Positions 34,801-47,185 of a stretch of DNA of 64,000 bases are shown one piece after another. Made by a program: the position numbers and the translations under genes. Within the stretch, counting starts at the first letter, position 1. Every line of letters starts with the position of its first letter. This stretch comes from Plecoglossus altivelis (taxonomy: Eukaryota > Chordata > Actinopteri > Osmeriformes > Plecoglossidae): positions 13,803,964-13,867,963 of the forward strand of contig BROE01000018.1 of assembly GCA_036571765.1 (NCBI GenBank), written 5' to 3'. A model generated the notes under the pieces. That model ran no database searches, was not told where the DNA came from, and saw nothing but the letters and a program-made list of their open reading frames with translations.

Positions 34801-37580
34801 GGGTCATGACTCTGTGTAACCCTACTGCAACAGGACAACACCAGAAATGAGCACGGGTCAATTTGTGTTTGTGTGTGTTTGTATGTGTTTGCGCATTTGT
34901 GTTTGCATATACTTCATGCGTTCATGTCACCTGTCCCAAGCAAACTGTCGCTGTGTCTGTGAACGCATCGTGACAGACAACAAATTCAGGGTTGATGTGT
35001 TTAAGTGTAATGTTTCGTTTGCAACCATCTGCTTGCGTGCTCCGTCTACATTTATATGTGAGAGCAGTATTCAGCGACGTGCAGGAACGTGTGATTGGGC
35101 CTGTCTGGATCAGTCTATTTAGAAACCTGTTTGTGTTCTAATCTATCTGCTTTGGCAGTGTTCTGAGCCTGCGTCTGTCTTAAGACACTTGATGACTCAC
35201 ATCACACAGTGGGCTGGTGACATCACACATCACACACTGTCGCTCTCAGTTTTACTCCAGGAAATGTCCCAGTTTAACATAGCTCTGAACTGATCCAGTT
35301 CTATAGACATGCCTAATGGCATACCGCACGTTAACAGTATGGAATTCCATCGCGGGTACCTCAGTCCGTAATATTCTACTAAAGATACAAAGCACTGCAT
35401 TTTCACTTCAACAGTTTACTCGTCAAAAGGACGGCTTGTCTTTTTAGCTAATTAGAACCAAAGAGTGACAGAAGATGTTTGATCAATTAAAGAATATGAA
35501 GCTGTCCAACATCGTCACTAACATGTACAATCACCCACATGCTTATGAAGGCCCATACGTTCGTTGTACTCTGCTATTCCTACAACTTTGAACTTTCTCT
35601 CCGTATTGAAGTGATGTTTTAATATTGGGGATTTTTTTTCTTTCTAATGGTTTCCTCTCTTGCTTTGATCTTTGAAATATTCATAATTAGGCCAAATAAT
35701 TTATTGAGACTATTGCAATATTCATCTTCAGAAAGAAAACCACCATTTATTATTCAATTGAACTGCCGTATGCGTTGGTTTGGAAAGTGTGGAACATGTT
35801 GAGTGATCCTATTGGTCAGATGATTATTTACAAACTGTCAGTCAAACAATAAACACAGTAGCACGAGCCAGGGCATGAGACCGACCTTTAATCTTAGAGA
35901 CTGGCTCACAGAAAATCGACAGGCAAATCGTAGATCAACAAATTACTTTGTGAAATGATCCCGAATTAATGAAATTATTCTGTGGTGATAGCATGAATAT
36001 TTTAAAACAGTCCCTTTTATCTTCTTGATTTCCAGTTTTAGACTGTTTGATGTTTAAACTTGCATATTAACAGTATATCCTTTACAGTAACTGCACAGCT
36101 GCACACCACTGAAACTGAAGAGTGTAGATTGGTCAGTCGACCGCCCCGATCCCCACAGACCCCAGAACCCTCACCGCCGACCCCTCTGAGCCACAAACCT
36201 CCACTTCATGCACGCTCGTACAACTAATATCAGGTTCCACTGTTGTCACGGCAGCCGCTGAGGCAGCAGGAAGAGCGGGATCGAACGCCGGTGTTCTCTC
36301 CGCGGGGGGTCGTCTCGGTCACATGAGACACAGCGGCTTTTCCAGAGCTGAATACAGGGCCTGACGAGGTTTCAGGTGACCGGAGACCAACCTCTCTGCT
36401 GTGGGGGGGAGGGTCACACCAAGTCAGAACACCCCCCCACCCACCCCCCTCCCCGTCACTAGGATCACTTGGTGGGTCACACACACACACACCAGATATC
36501 AACAAGTCAACAGCTGCTTAGGGTCACAGGTGCTGAGGGGAGGATGAATATAAACTGGGTTGGAAGATTTGATACACAAACACTGATACAAGCCAATTAT
36601 GCAATACTTGCACACTCATACAAGTTTGCTCCACAGTTCACGTGCACACACTAACACAAGTTGATTGCACCCAAATGCAAGCCTACTACACAACACACGC
36701 ACACCCTCACGCTCATACAATCTAATGACACAATACACACAATCTGATACAAGCTGACAACACCAAACACACATACCTGTCCTGCCGGCTCTGGCTGTAG
36801 TCTGCGTTCAACCTGCTTCTGTGCATTGATCAGGTTTAATTAAGCTGCGACCATGGCCGTTCAGGATGCCATCAAGCTCAGACCCCGAGGTCAGACTGTT
36901 CCTGGTACTCTCAATATCAACCCATGTGACTCCTCTGTGCGCTCACACGCCCCCTCGCATACATTCGGTACATGCTGACAACACATGCTCACATGCAGTA
37001 CAGAATCCTATTTCTATTTCCAGACTCCCTCTTTGTCTCGATTCTTTTGTTCTTGTTTTTGCCTCTGTCTCCCTCTCCAAAACACTCCCCCTCCCCCCCG
37101 ATCCATCAATCCCCACCCACTGTACCTACAGTGAAACACACCCTATCTGTTGACTAAGTTCTGCAGCCGTGCCCAAGAACAGATTCACATGATTGGCCCG
37201 TAGGTAGACCGGTGTTAGTCTACACATCTTTATTGTCAGTATACATAGTCAATAGAATATTGTTTTGATCATCTTTCGTCGTGCCGGGTTGGGCTAGTCA
37301 TGGTGTAATGGCTTTATTGTCATCACGGTGGATGCAAGTGGCTGGTTATTTAAAGCACAGATAGGCTACCATGCCATGGGTCCTTCAAATTGTTTGTTCC
37401 TCCATAAATTATATTTGTTTCCTCTAGACAAACCGCTCGACTGCATTGACCAATTATATGCATGAGTAAAGCACTATTTTATCATGAGATTGTATGAATG
37501 GCCACTAGAATGACCCTGTCTGCCCGCAAGACAGGGCTGACTTATCTGCTTATGGTGTGTGCGCGCGTGTTTGTATGTCT

Positions 37581-37604
37581 GCGTGCGTGCGTGCGTGCGT
37601 GCGT
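37581..37604 (+). repeat. (GCGT)6 microsatellite
   Basis: Six tandem GCGT units followed by GAGAGAGA. Confidence 0.9.
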
Positions 37605-38448
37605 GAGAGAGAGTGTGATTCTCTCTCTATAATAAAGTAGACCTCTGACAAATAGACACGTCTTGTATTTCTATATAACGCACCTGTCCTATATGGGGTC
37701 AGTGGTGCAATATTCTCATTGCTCGTACCTCACAGCGTTGAACCCACACTCAAGCCGTCCGAGCGAGGAACTGCGTATTGGCCTATTTGCTTTGCTTAAT
37801 AAATCCGGAGTGATGGGATCGTAAAAGCCAAAAGACTTCTCCTGTGTATTTGCTGTGAAATGAAATTGAGGATTTCGATTGCATTCTCATTTCCTGGAAT
37901 GGCCTAGGGATAGTGGCGAGGATGAGCAAGAAGCAAATAGTACAAGAAGTCAGGTGCTTTATGGGTGATGTAGTATGTTGTTACTGTAGTTTAGGATGGA
38001 TGTGGCTGCTGTAGATTAAGAGTAAGGTTGTTTTGGAGAGATGCTATCAGTGCAGATGTTGAAGGGTGCCCTTTAGAACTTTTTTTGTGTTGGAATTCAA
38101 AGTAGTTTAGCTGTGAAATAGTTGAAAGTCAGGTGTGTCAAGCAGTGATGATTTAGAAAGTTATTACTCACAGTAGTTTAGCAGTTCGATGGTTGAACAA
38201 TGTCAGAGGCGATGAGAGCTCACACATGCCAGCTGGGATTGATGGGGATAATATTTGACATTTATTTCCAACCTTCCGGTGTAGCGACTGTTTAAGAGTA
38301 CAAATACCAGGATGTAGAACAGTTCGCCCGAGGGAGAAGTAACGATAAGATCACTTGTCAGCTACGGCAACACCGGGGAACGAAGCCTGGTTTGGCGCCT
38401 GAGTCGTTCAGGCAAGAAAGAAGCAGAAAGCAAAGAAAGGGGGTGGGA

Positions 38449-38505
38449 GGGGGGTTCAGGGAGGGGGTTCAGGGAGGGGGTTCAGGGAGGGGGTTCAGGG
38501 ACGGG
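38449..38505 (+). repeat. 14-bp G-rich repeat, four copies
   Basis: Four copies of GGGGGTTCAGGGAG. Repeated G3-G5 runs with short spacers make it a plausible G-quadruplex site. Confidence 0.88.
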
Positions 38506-41062
38506 GGGCGACAAGTAGAAAGAAACAAGGTTTTTTTTAAGTGCCTCTTTTGTTTAATCAGCGATGGCAAATTAATTAGTGACAGAATTGGAATTAATTA
38601 GCAGTGCGAAGCGTTGTATAGAAAACGCCACGAGGAGGGACCGTAGGTCTCCATAGACTCTCAGCTTGTTGTGGGGGGAGAACGTGATCCCATTATTTAG
38701 CAATTAAATACTTTTTTCTCCGTTTCGGAGACGCTCGACTTTTAGTGCAATTAGCGTGCCCTGCTCGACTCCATAACAGAGCTGAAGGAGCCCCTGCTGT
38801 TATAAACACCCTTCCGACCAACTGCCCGAGTCACAGTCGAGCATATCCGTCTCTAAATAGCGCCGGAAAGAAGTCATGTTGTTGTATTTGCGGGTTTGCT
38901 GGTGCTACTGGACCTGTTGCCTCCGGGCGTGAGCAATGACTTCATTCACAGTAGGGAGTAGGGAATAAGGTTGTGTTGGATTGTTGACTGTATGGCTGAT
39001 ATAAATCGCTCGGAGGAGAAGCGCGAGGGTATTTGAGAGGTGTTAAGAGTGCCTTCGTGTGGCATTGCGACCTGTTTTTGAATCTTGCAGCATTTCTTGG
39101 ACAGTTCCACAGCCGTCATCAACAGTTTACTCAAGTGCGTAACCCTGAGTAACGTTGCGTTCCCTCTCCGGCACCACACCCCCTGAGGAGCCGGCCAGTC
39201 GCAGCTCCCCAAGCGTCGTTGCCACAGCAGCGCACGCAGCGCAGTCACGGGTCAACGCCCAGGATCTCTCCATCTAACCAAACACTCTGTTTTCATCAGC
39301 CTCCGAGTCTTCCAACCTGAGGACGTGCGCCCTCTGCGCGCCCTCCGCTGGGTCGCGTGATCGGCGGCCCCGGTAACCACAGCGCTGTCACCACAGCGAC
39401 GAGTGCGTACCAGAGAAGGAGGAGGGGTTCGATCCCTCTAGCTTGCCTCGAGAGTGAAGGAGGGGGGGGTGGGGGTGGTGGAGGGAAGGGGAGGAGACGA
39501 GAGGCCGCGGAAAGGGGACAGAGACGAGGGGACGGTAGAGGAGAGACGTAGCTCGCTCAGGGGGCTGGACAGTAGCAAGGCTCCATACCTCGGGTCAACC
39601 CTAATTGTGTAACGTTGGCCATGACCATCGATTCTTCCAGAAGCTCGTTTGGCGTCATGCGCAATGCCTCCCCCGTACCAGCACAGAGGCCTCCCAGCGA
39701 TCGACCTGGCACCCGGCCGGATCAATGCTAATGACAGTGCATGTCCCAGCGCTCATACTGCTCCTACGCAACGCTGCGGTCACCATCGCGCGCCATGCGG
39801 ACGCAGAGAAGTATCGCAGCCGGTTAAGCCATGGGGAAGATTCCGGAAAATTCAGGGGCCCTGCGCCCAAGATGGATTCCCTCTACGTTTGGAATGAAAA
39901 CGTCCCCCTGCGTGTGCTGAGCTACAAGGCGCTTATTTGCCAGGGCTGCGGTTAGTGCGCCTGTCACAGAGCTCTTAGGTTCTAATAGAAGGAGGAGGGG
40001 GGGGGGCAGCCACACAGCAAAGCGGGAATAATAATATATCATAGGGAATATATTCGCGGCCATATATCATAGGGAGATAAGGTCGTCTGCTAAGCGGCTG
40101 AATAATGATCATAATAATGCAATGAGTTGCTGCTGTTGCGGCTGGTTTTGAAGCTTAAAAGCTGAGAGAATCTTTGGTGCACACACACAAACATGCACAC
40201 ACAGGTTTGGATAGGTTTACAGCTCAGAGATGCAACCTGCTGGCTTGCCAGCACTCCTCCCAGACTCCCTAGAACCTGAAAACAATAGCGCCGCTGCTAA
40301 ATATAGAGCTCCTGTCTCTTATTCCTCCCTCCCTCTCTTTCTCCCTAACTCTCTCTCTCTGCTGTCTCTATCTCTCCTTCCCAATCTCTCTCTCTCTCTT
40401 CCTCTTTTTCTCCTCCCTCTCTGTCGTCTCTCATCTCCATCTCTCTCTTCTTCCCTCTCTCTCCCACACTCTCCCTGTGTCACCTCTTTTCCTTCCTTTC
40501 TTTCCTCACCTTTAATCACACTTCTCTCTCCGCCGTCTCAGAATAACTGTTGCAGACCTGCTGCTGCGGATGATGTTGGTGCTGATGTTGAGCCATAGTG
40601 CTGTTTGGTGTATACGTTGCCCTGACTGCTAACAAGGTTGCGTTGGAGCAAATAGGATTTGTTTCCCCGGTCGTCACCTTGCTGTTCTATCATTGCTTAT
40701 CTTTGTGTTAGTGTGTCAGCATTTTCATGTTCTCCTGTAGTGCGTGTCTGGGCACTGTGCATGTGCCTATACGTGAGTTTAGATTTTAGTTTGTGTGCGC
40801 CTGGGGGAGGTGGTAGTAAGGTGTCGTTTTCCTGTCGATGGACATCAATTCCAGCCTCTGTCGTTATTATTAGCAAGCTGCATGTCTGAGGGAGCACGCG
40901 ATGGCGTGTCTGTGCATCTGTCTATGTGCGCGACACCATCGGCAGAAATCCCACAGCCTGCCTGCCGTGTCTATTTAATGAGACAAGCAACCCGCCGCGA
41001 CTTAACTCCAGCCACGCTATCAAAACCGGAAAACCGAACCTCTTCCTCTGCACCTTAGCTAG

Positions 41063-41114
41063 CCCCCCCCCCCCCCTTTCTTTCATGCCCTTCCCCCCCC
41101 CCCCCCCCCCCCCC
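41063..41114 (+). repeat. Twin C homopolymers (C14 and C22)
   Basis: C14 at 41063-41076 and C22 at 41093-41114, separated by TTTCTTTCATGCCCTT. Lengths are likely to be unreliable in an assembly. Confidence 0.9.
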
Positions 41115-43809
41115 GTTCTCCTTCCCTTCCATCCTTGTAGCCGGGCTCCAGAAGTCTGCCTGTTCAGGGCTGGAGGAGGAGCAGCATATGCGGGTGATGT
41201 TTGGATGCCGAGCTGCTAATCAGGATAACAAGCGTACAGGCTGTCTGATGCTGTGCCGTCTGCCACTTCAAACGGGCGCCGCGCGCCACCGCCGCACCCG
41301 TCTTATCTCGACCAGGAGGATTCTGGGAAACGGCTCGGAGTCTCGTCTCTCGCCAGGATCTGAGGCCCTCGTTCTCCTCTGGCGTCCGCTCCTGGCATTC
41401 CCGTCTCTTCCTGCGTGTTACGTCCTGTTCTGTGATGTAGCACGCTCGCTCCGTGGTTCTATTCTAGATCGGGTTCTACGAGGAACTTGCTGTGGTTCGC
41501 GTCGCTTGCAGGTGACTTGCTAATGAGTGGAGAGGCGGGGTTCGGCTGGTTGCGCGTGAAGACAAGCAGGCGTCATTTTGCGGCGGTGTCGGTTGGCGTG
41601 TGCGTGTATGTGCGTTCCTTGCATTGGTACGAGCTGAAAGCGTACAGGTTCAGCTTCCATGTTGACCGCTGGAGGAGGCTGGCATGAGATTACAGGCTGC
41701 AGCCGCACCAGCAGGCTGCCGTTGCTGACACATGGATCGGAAATCAATTGTGTCCAGGCAAGCCATGGATAGCCCCATCCGGGTCCTTGCATCACACACA
41801 CACACACAGGCCACCAGCTGCTTTGTAAGGAGCAGGAAAGGCATTATCACCGTGTCCGATGCTGACTAATTACACTTGTTTCAGCAAAAGAAAAACACGT
41901 CTGTGTGATCAATGGGAAATTTAGTATGATGTTTTTTGGCTGAAATGACGTAGGTAGTACGACGCTTTTGATTAAAATACATAAAGGGTTAGTATGGACC
42001 CCCGGAGGATCTTTTGGTGCTGATTCGGTGGTGAAGCATCTTCCACACGTAACTGTGGTTACCTGCGGTCAGCACGCTCTCGACATCATACGCATCTCGT
42101 CTCAGGGATGGTAAATGGTCTCACGGCTGCAAGTCTATATAATGAATGTACAGTCTTGAGTGTAATCTAGCAGCGATTCGGTCCGGCTGCAGTTGGGCTA
42201 AGACTGTTAATGCTTTCAGAGCTCTAGCTAGCTTCCCTCTTATCTCCAAAGCGGAGCACGGGGATTTAAATGATCTTATTATTAAAGAATCTGCAGTGCG
42301 GGGCGACAGGCGTGTCTAGTACGTGCGATGAAGGCGCACAACGGAGCAAGGAGTTTCTCAAACAGAACTTGACAACGTGAGAAAACGTTTCAGATGTGTT
42401 TTTAGTGCTGGGGAAGATCGTTAGCAAGGGCCAGGACCCCACCCTCCACATGTCTGTGAACACACACACACACATACACATGGACAGGCACACGCACAGA
42501 TAGATAGAAGGACAAGGAGACGGGCAGATCGATCGAAAGAAACCCAGACGATCTTGGCGTTGTCTCGACTCCAGAAGGGGTTTGTTCTCGTGTAACTCAG
42601 GAGCGAGAAGTTCTCACGAGAACCATCGTCCAGAACCACGATGAGAAAACACCAATGCGCCTCAAACAGATGGAACCGTTGTGTCGTCTTTGTGCGACGC
42701 CTCTGAGGCAGCCTCTTCCTCCTCGGAGTCTGAGGACGGCCGGGTCCTCCCGTGGGTTCGGCAGGAGGGGGAAGCGCGGCGCGGCGCTCCGAGATGGCGC
42801 CCGTGCTCTGAATCCTGATGCGTCGGCCGCGTCCCCCCGCCCTCCCCCGGCCCGCCGCGGGGAAGGATCCTGAGCAGAGACGTCGAGAGCAGGCTTCCCA
42901 GCAGGCCCCCGGGCGGTAACACTCCTTGATCGTGGAGGAGAGGTGTGCGCACACACCACGCGCATGCACACACACACGCGCATCACACATCAGACGCATG
43001 CATCAAACACACACCCAGTAGGTGTCTCTGCTTGGTCCTCCTGGTCTCTGTCACGTCTACCTGGAGTGTATTTCAGACAGGGGGACGATAGAGAAATGGA
43101 GAGAGAGACGAGAGGGGTTTGAGAATTGCAGTGCGTTGCTCTGCATGTGGCGTATCTCACAAGCACACTGCAATAATGCGCTTTTGTAAGATCTCTGTGT
43201 TCTGACTTAATGGGCTCTGCTCTCTCTCTGCCAGCCCTCTCTACTCCACTCTCGTGCTTGGTTTACTGTGACAGTGGTTTGAAAACAGGGGGAGGGACAG
43301 AAAGTGTACTACTCTTCTTGTGCCTAGGAGCAAACGCATCTGCCATGCCCATGCACTATAAAGAGAATAGGGGATACATTAAGGGAGATGGAGACAGAGT
43401 GAGGGGGTGTGGATTCCAAGGGGGAGCTGGGAGGGAGGGATGGAGGGAGGGAGGGAGACTCAGCGGCGGACTTGGAGGAAGGATTGAGAAGCTAGCCGGA
43501 TGGGGCGCGCGGAAACGGCGGAAGGTGAGGGTGGACCAATCGCAGGTCGGGAGGGACGGGGGCGGACGAATGACAGTCTGACGACAGGGAGGAGTGTGGC
43601 ATTTGGAGAGATGGAGAGGCTTGTTGCCGGGGCGGCGCCTGAGCAGAGGCAAGTCATCGTAGACCCATTGTCTCTAAGCCTCTGGCAACACTTGAGAGGC
43701 TCCTCTTTGGCCTGTAAACGGAGATTTGAATTCTGAATGAGGGTGAGAAGAGACACATGGAGGAGGGGAGGGTGATGAAGGGGGAAGAGAAAAAGAGTCT
43801 GTCTGTCTG

Positions 43810-43824
43810 TGTGTGGGGGGGGGN
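43810..43824 (+). other. G run with the single ambiguous base (N)
   Basis: A G9 tract ends in N at 43824, the only undetermined base I noticed in the window. This is probably an unresolved homopolymer length. Confidence 0.9.
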
Positions 43825-44848
43825 GTAGGTCACAGATATTTTAGCACACCACAGAAATATAACTGAATAACTGTCCATCAAAGTTTTACATCTGCATACT
43901 GTACCCCCCACACGCACAATTATATTTAGAGAAGAAATGTCAGTATTCACACTTTCAACTCTCTTGACAGTTCAACAACAGCCGCCCCCCCCTCCACACA
44001 CACACACACAGACACATTTTCTTTTTCTTACAAATACCAAAATCTCAAAAATAAAGTTTCTTTTAAAGACCTCAAGCCTTCAAAGTCAGCACAGGGAAAG
44101 TTAAAGCGCCAACTGACATTTCCCAGAACTCTTCCCTCCACTCTCAGGTTTAATCATTCTCAACACGCCTCGGCTGTTGTTGCCCAGAAACAAGTTTTAC
44201 ATTCTCTCTGCATAACGGCTAGCGTATCTGAACCAGCAGCCGTCTTAAATAGCTTTTCTCTGTTGGACAGAGAGCGGCTCTCCTCAGAACTGTCACGGAC
44301 ATGTGTAGTCTGGGTTTCAAGACAGCTGAACTCTGAGGAAGACAGCTGGAAGAGGGAGAGTTTCCGTACGAGACGGTGCTACCCCAGACATTATATCTGG
44401 GAGGTTTCTTGTCTGGTAACCCAATTTCAAAACCCAGGCTCATTACACAGTCTCATCGTCTAGTCTCATCATCCGGTCTCATAGCTGATTTCCAACACTG
44501 GTGATGTTGCATGTGAAGTGAATGTCTCTTACGACTGGTTCATTCTGATAGGCTTCTGTGTTCGTTGTTTAAACAGACGTCATGTGACCAGCCTGTCTGT
44601 GCTGTTGGCAGGAAGAAAACACAATATTGTCAGGTTTGTTTTTGGCAAAGAATGTGACATTTATAATTAATAGATTCTGTTTAGAAGGAGCAGAAGTGAA
44701 GACTGCGTATGTTTATGACTGGTGTCAGTCTGTCAAATGGCACTTGGGTAAACGTGTCCCCTTTTGGTCGACGGATCACAAAGAGTTTTGCCAATTATTG
44801 TTAGTGTAAATTAAAAAATGGTTTAGCATGGTATCCTGACTATTTCCA

Positions 44849-45293
44849 GTCCAGTCCAGACTATTTCCAGTCTAGTTTAATCACCCGGTCCAATCTCATA
44901 GTCCAGTCTCATTGTCCAGTCTAATAACCCAGTCTCATAATCCAGTCTAATAGCACAGTCTCATAGCACAGTCTAATTGCCCAGTATAACAGTCCAGTCT
45001 CATAGACCCATCTCATAGTGCAGTCTAATAGTCTAGTCTCGTGGCCCAGTCTATTAGCCCAGTCTCTCAATCCAGTCTCATAGTCCAGTCTAATAGCCCA
45101 GTCTCATAGCCCAGTCTCTTATCCCAGTCTCATAGTCCAGTCTCATAGCCCAGTCTCTTAGCCCAGTCTCATAGTCCAGTCTCACAGCCCAGTCTAATAG
45201 CCCAGTCTAATAGTCTAGTCTCTTAGCCAAGTCTCATAGTCCAGTCTCATAGTCCAGTCTTATAGTCCAGTCTCACAGCCCAGTCCCAGTGGT
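44849..45293 (+). repeat. 12-13-bp tandem array (CAGTCTCATAGCC)n
   Basis: About 35 imperfect units alternating CAGTCTCATAGCC and CAGTCTAATAGCC over 445 bp. A few outlying copies lie at 44440-44480. The array ends just before the coding-like segment at 45320. Confidence 0.92.
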
Positions 45294-45669
45294 CCTACAG
45301 TTTGTCTCGTAGCTGTGGCCCAGTCTGGGGGCTCCCACGGGAGATGAGGATGACCTCATCTCTATGCCTGAGCGGAGGCGCACCTGGATGCATAGCATCA
45401 TGTGGCAGGCCGGAGAGGGAGGAGGAGCTGATGGAATCCAGGGCAGTGCAGATGGAGGAGGGAGCTGTCTGCAGGAGGACTGCACCGTCCAGACACAGAC
45501 ACAGACACTGCCCTGGGAGCTCTGGTCACCTCGCAGGGGTTATGTGTTGGGTTTAGCATCATACTGACCTGGTATGTTATAAGAAAAAGGTAGACAGATG
45601 GACAGAGGAAGGGAGGGATGGACAAACAGGTATGATGTATGTTTGTAACATCCTTTGGTCTATTTGTTG

Positions 45670-45671
<2 letters not shown>

Positions 45672-45736
<65 letters not shown>

Positions 45737-46125
45737 TGTGTGAGTGAGTGAGTGAGTGAGTGAGTGTCTGCATGAGGGTGAGAGAGTGTGGGTGTGAGCG
45801 GGTGCGTGTGTGAGACTGAGTGAGAGACAATGTCTGTTTGAGCGTCTGAGGGGGAGAGACTGTGTGTGAGTGTGTACGCGCGCGTCCGTGTGTGTGTCCG
45901 TGCGTGCGTGTCTGTGTGTGTGTGTGTCTGTGCATGTGTGTGTGTGTGTGTGTCTGTCCATGTGTGTGTGTGTCTGTCCATGTGTGTGTGTGTCTGTGTG
46001 TGCGTGTGTGTCTGTGCATGTGTGTGTGTGTGTGTCTGTGCGTGTGTGTGTGTGTGTGTCTGTGCATGTGTGTGTGTGTCTGTGCGTGCGTGTGTGTATG
46101 TGCGTGTGTGTGTGCCAGTGTTGTT
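45672..46125 (+). repeat. (GT)31 plus long GT-rich block
   Basis: A pure (GT)31 at 45672-45734 is followed by (GAGT)n and about 390 bp of GT broken by GTCTGTGCATG and GTCCATG words. Frames of up to 230 codons on both strands are repeat shadows. Confidence 0.95.
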
Positions 46126-46827
46126 CCGTGCGTGTTTGGGTCTTTTTGCTGAGCGGAGGGGATTCGAGGGGACGCCCAGAAACGAATGGGAGCTGTCAGC
46201 CAGCAAATGATGCCGCCTCTGCTGTTTACCAAGGAGGGGAGGAGATGGATGAGAACCAACTGAAGACATTAAGATTGTCTCTCTGTCTATCTCTCCCTTT
46301 ATGTCTTTCTCTCTCTCTGACTCCCTCTCAAGAACTAAATCACAGTCGTTCTTAGTCTTTGGTTTTTCCTACAAACTGCTGTTCCTTTCATTAAAAAAAT
46401 ATGCGTCAGTCAATCTTGGAATCAGACAGTTAATTCATAGGTTATCTTGACCCAGAAGCACATACACCCACACACATACAGACAAACATCCACACACACA
46501 CACATGCACACAAACATCCACAGACACACACACACACAGACATACACACATGCCTTTAAAACTAGACACAACTTGGGCTGATATTATTTGTGTGTTTAAA
46601 GGTCAGTGTAGTCTTCACTTGCTGGTCTGACCTACATACCACTGGGCCCTAAGTGTATGTGTGCGTGTGTGTGTGCGTTTGTATGTCTCTGTCAGTCTGT
46701 CTGGCTGTTTGTACATGTAGGCATGTGTGTGTTTGTATCTGTCAGTCTATCTGCTTGTCTGCAATGTGTGTGCATGCGTGTCTGTATACGTGTGTGTGTG
46801 AGACAGAGAGAGAGACATAGAGAGACC

Positions 46828-47116
46828 GACCGACAGAGACAGACAGACAGACAGACAGATCGACAGAGACAGACAGACAGACCGACAGAGACTGACAGAG
46901 ACACACAGACAGACAGACAGACAGACAGACAGAGACAAACCGACAGAGACAGACAGAGACAGGCAGAAAGACAGACAGACCGACCGACCGACAGACAGAC
47001 AGACAGACCGACCGACAGAGACAGAACGGCAGACCCACAGAGACAGACCAACAGAGACAGGCAGACCAACAGAGACAGGCAGAAAGACAGACAGACAGAC
47101 CGACAGACAGAGCGAC

Positions 47117-47184
<68 letters not shown>
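46828..47184 (+). repeat. (ACAG)n tetranucleotide array
   Basis: About 355 bp of ACAG with CCGACC and AGAGAC interruptions, ending in a purer (ACAG)n at about 47120-47178. Confidence 0.95.

Positions 47185-47185
<1 letters not shown>

Noticed and set aside
39422..39438. tRNA T-arm look-alike (GAGGG stem, GTTCGAT loop)
   Set aside because: The five-base stem and loop are perfect, but no matching acceptor stem, D-arm or anticodon arm is found in the preceding 60 bases.
44849..45293. CRISPR-like array
   Set aside because: Units are contiguous 12-13-bp repeats without unique spacers, in a vertebrate genome.
45577..46355. Frames of up to 230 codons on both strands (His/Thr or Cys/Val-rich)
   Set aside because: They are translations of the GT/CA array; the same tract is open on both strands and encodes only dipeptide repeats.
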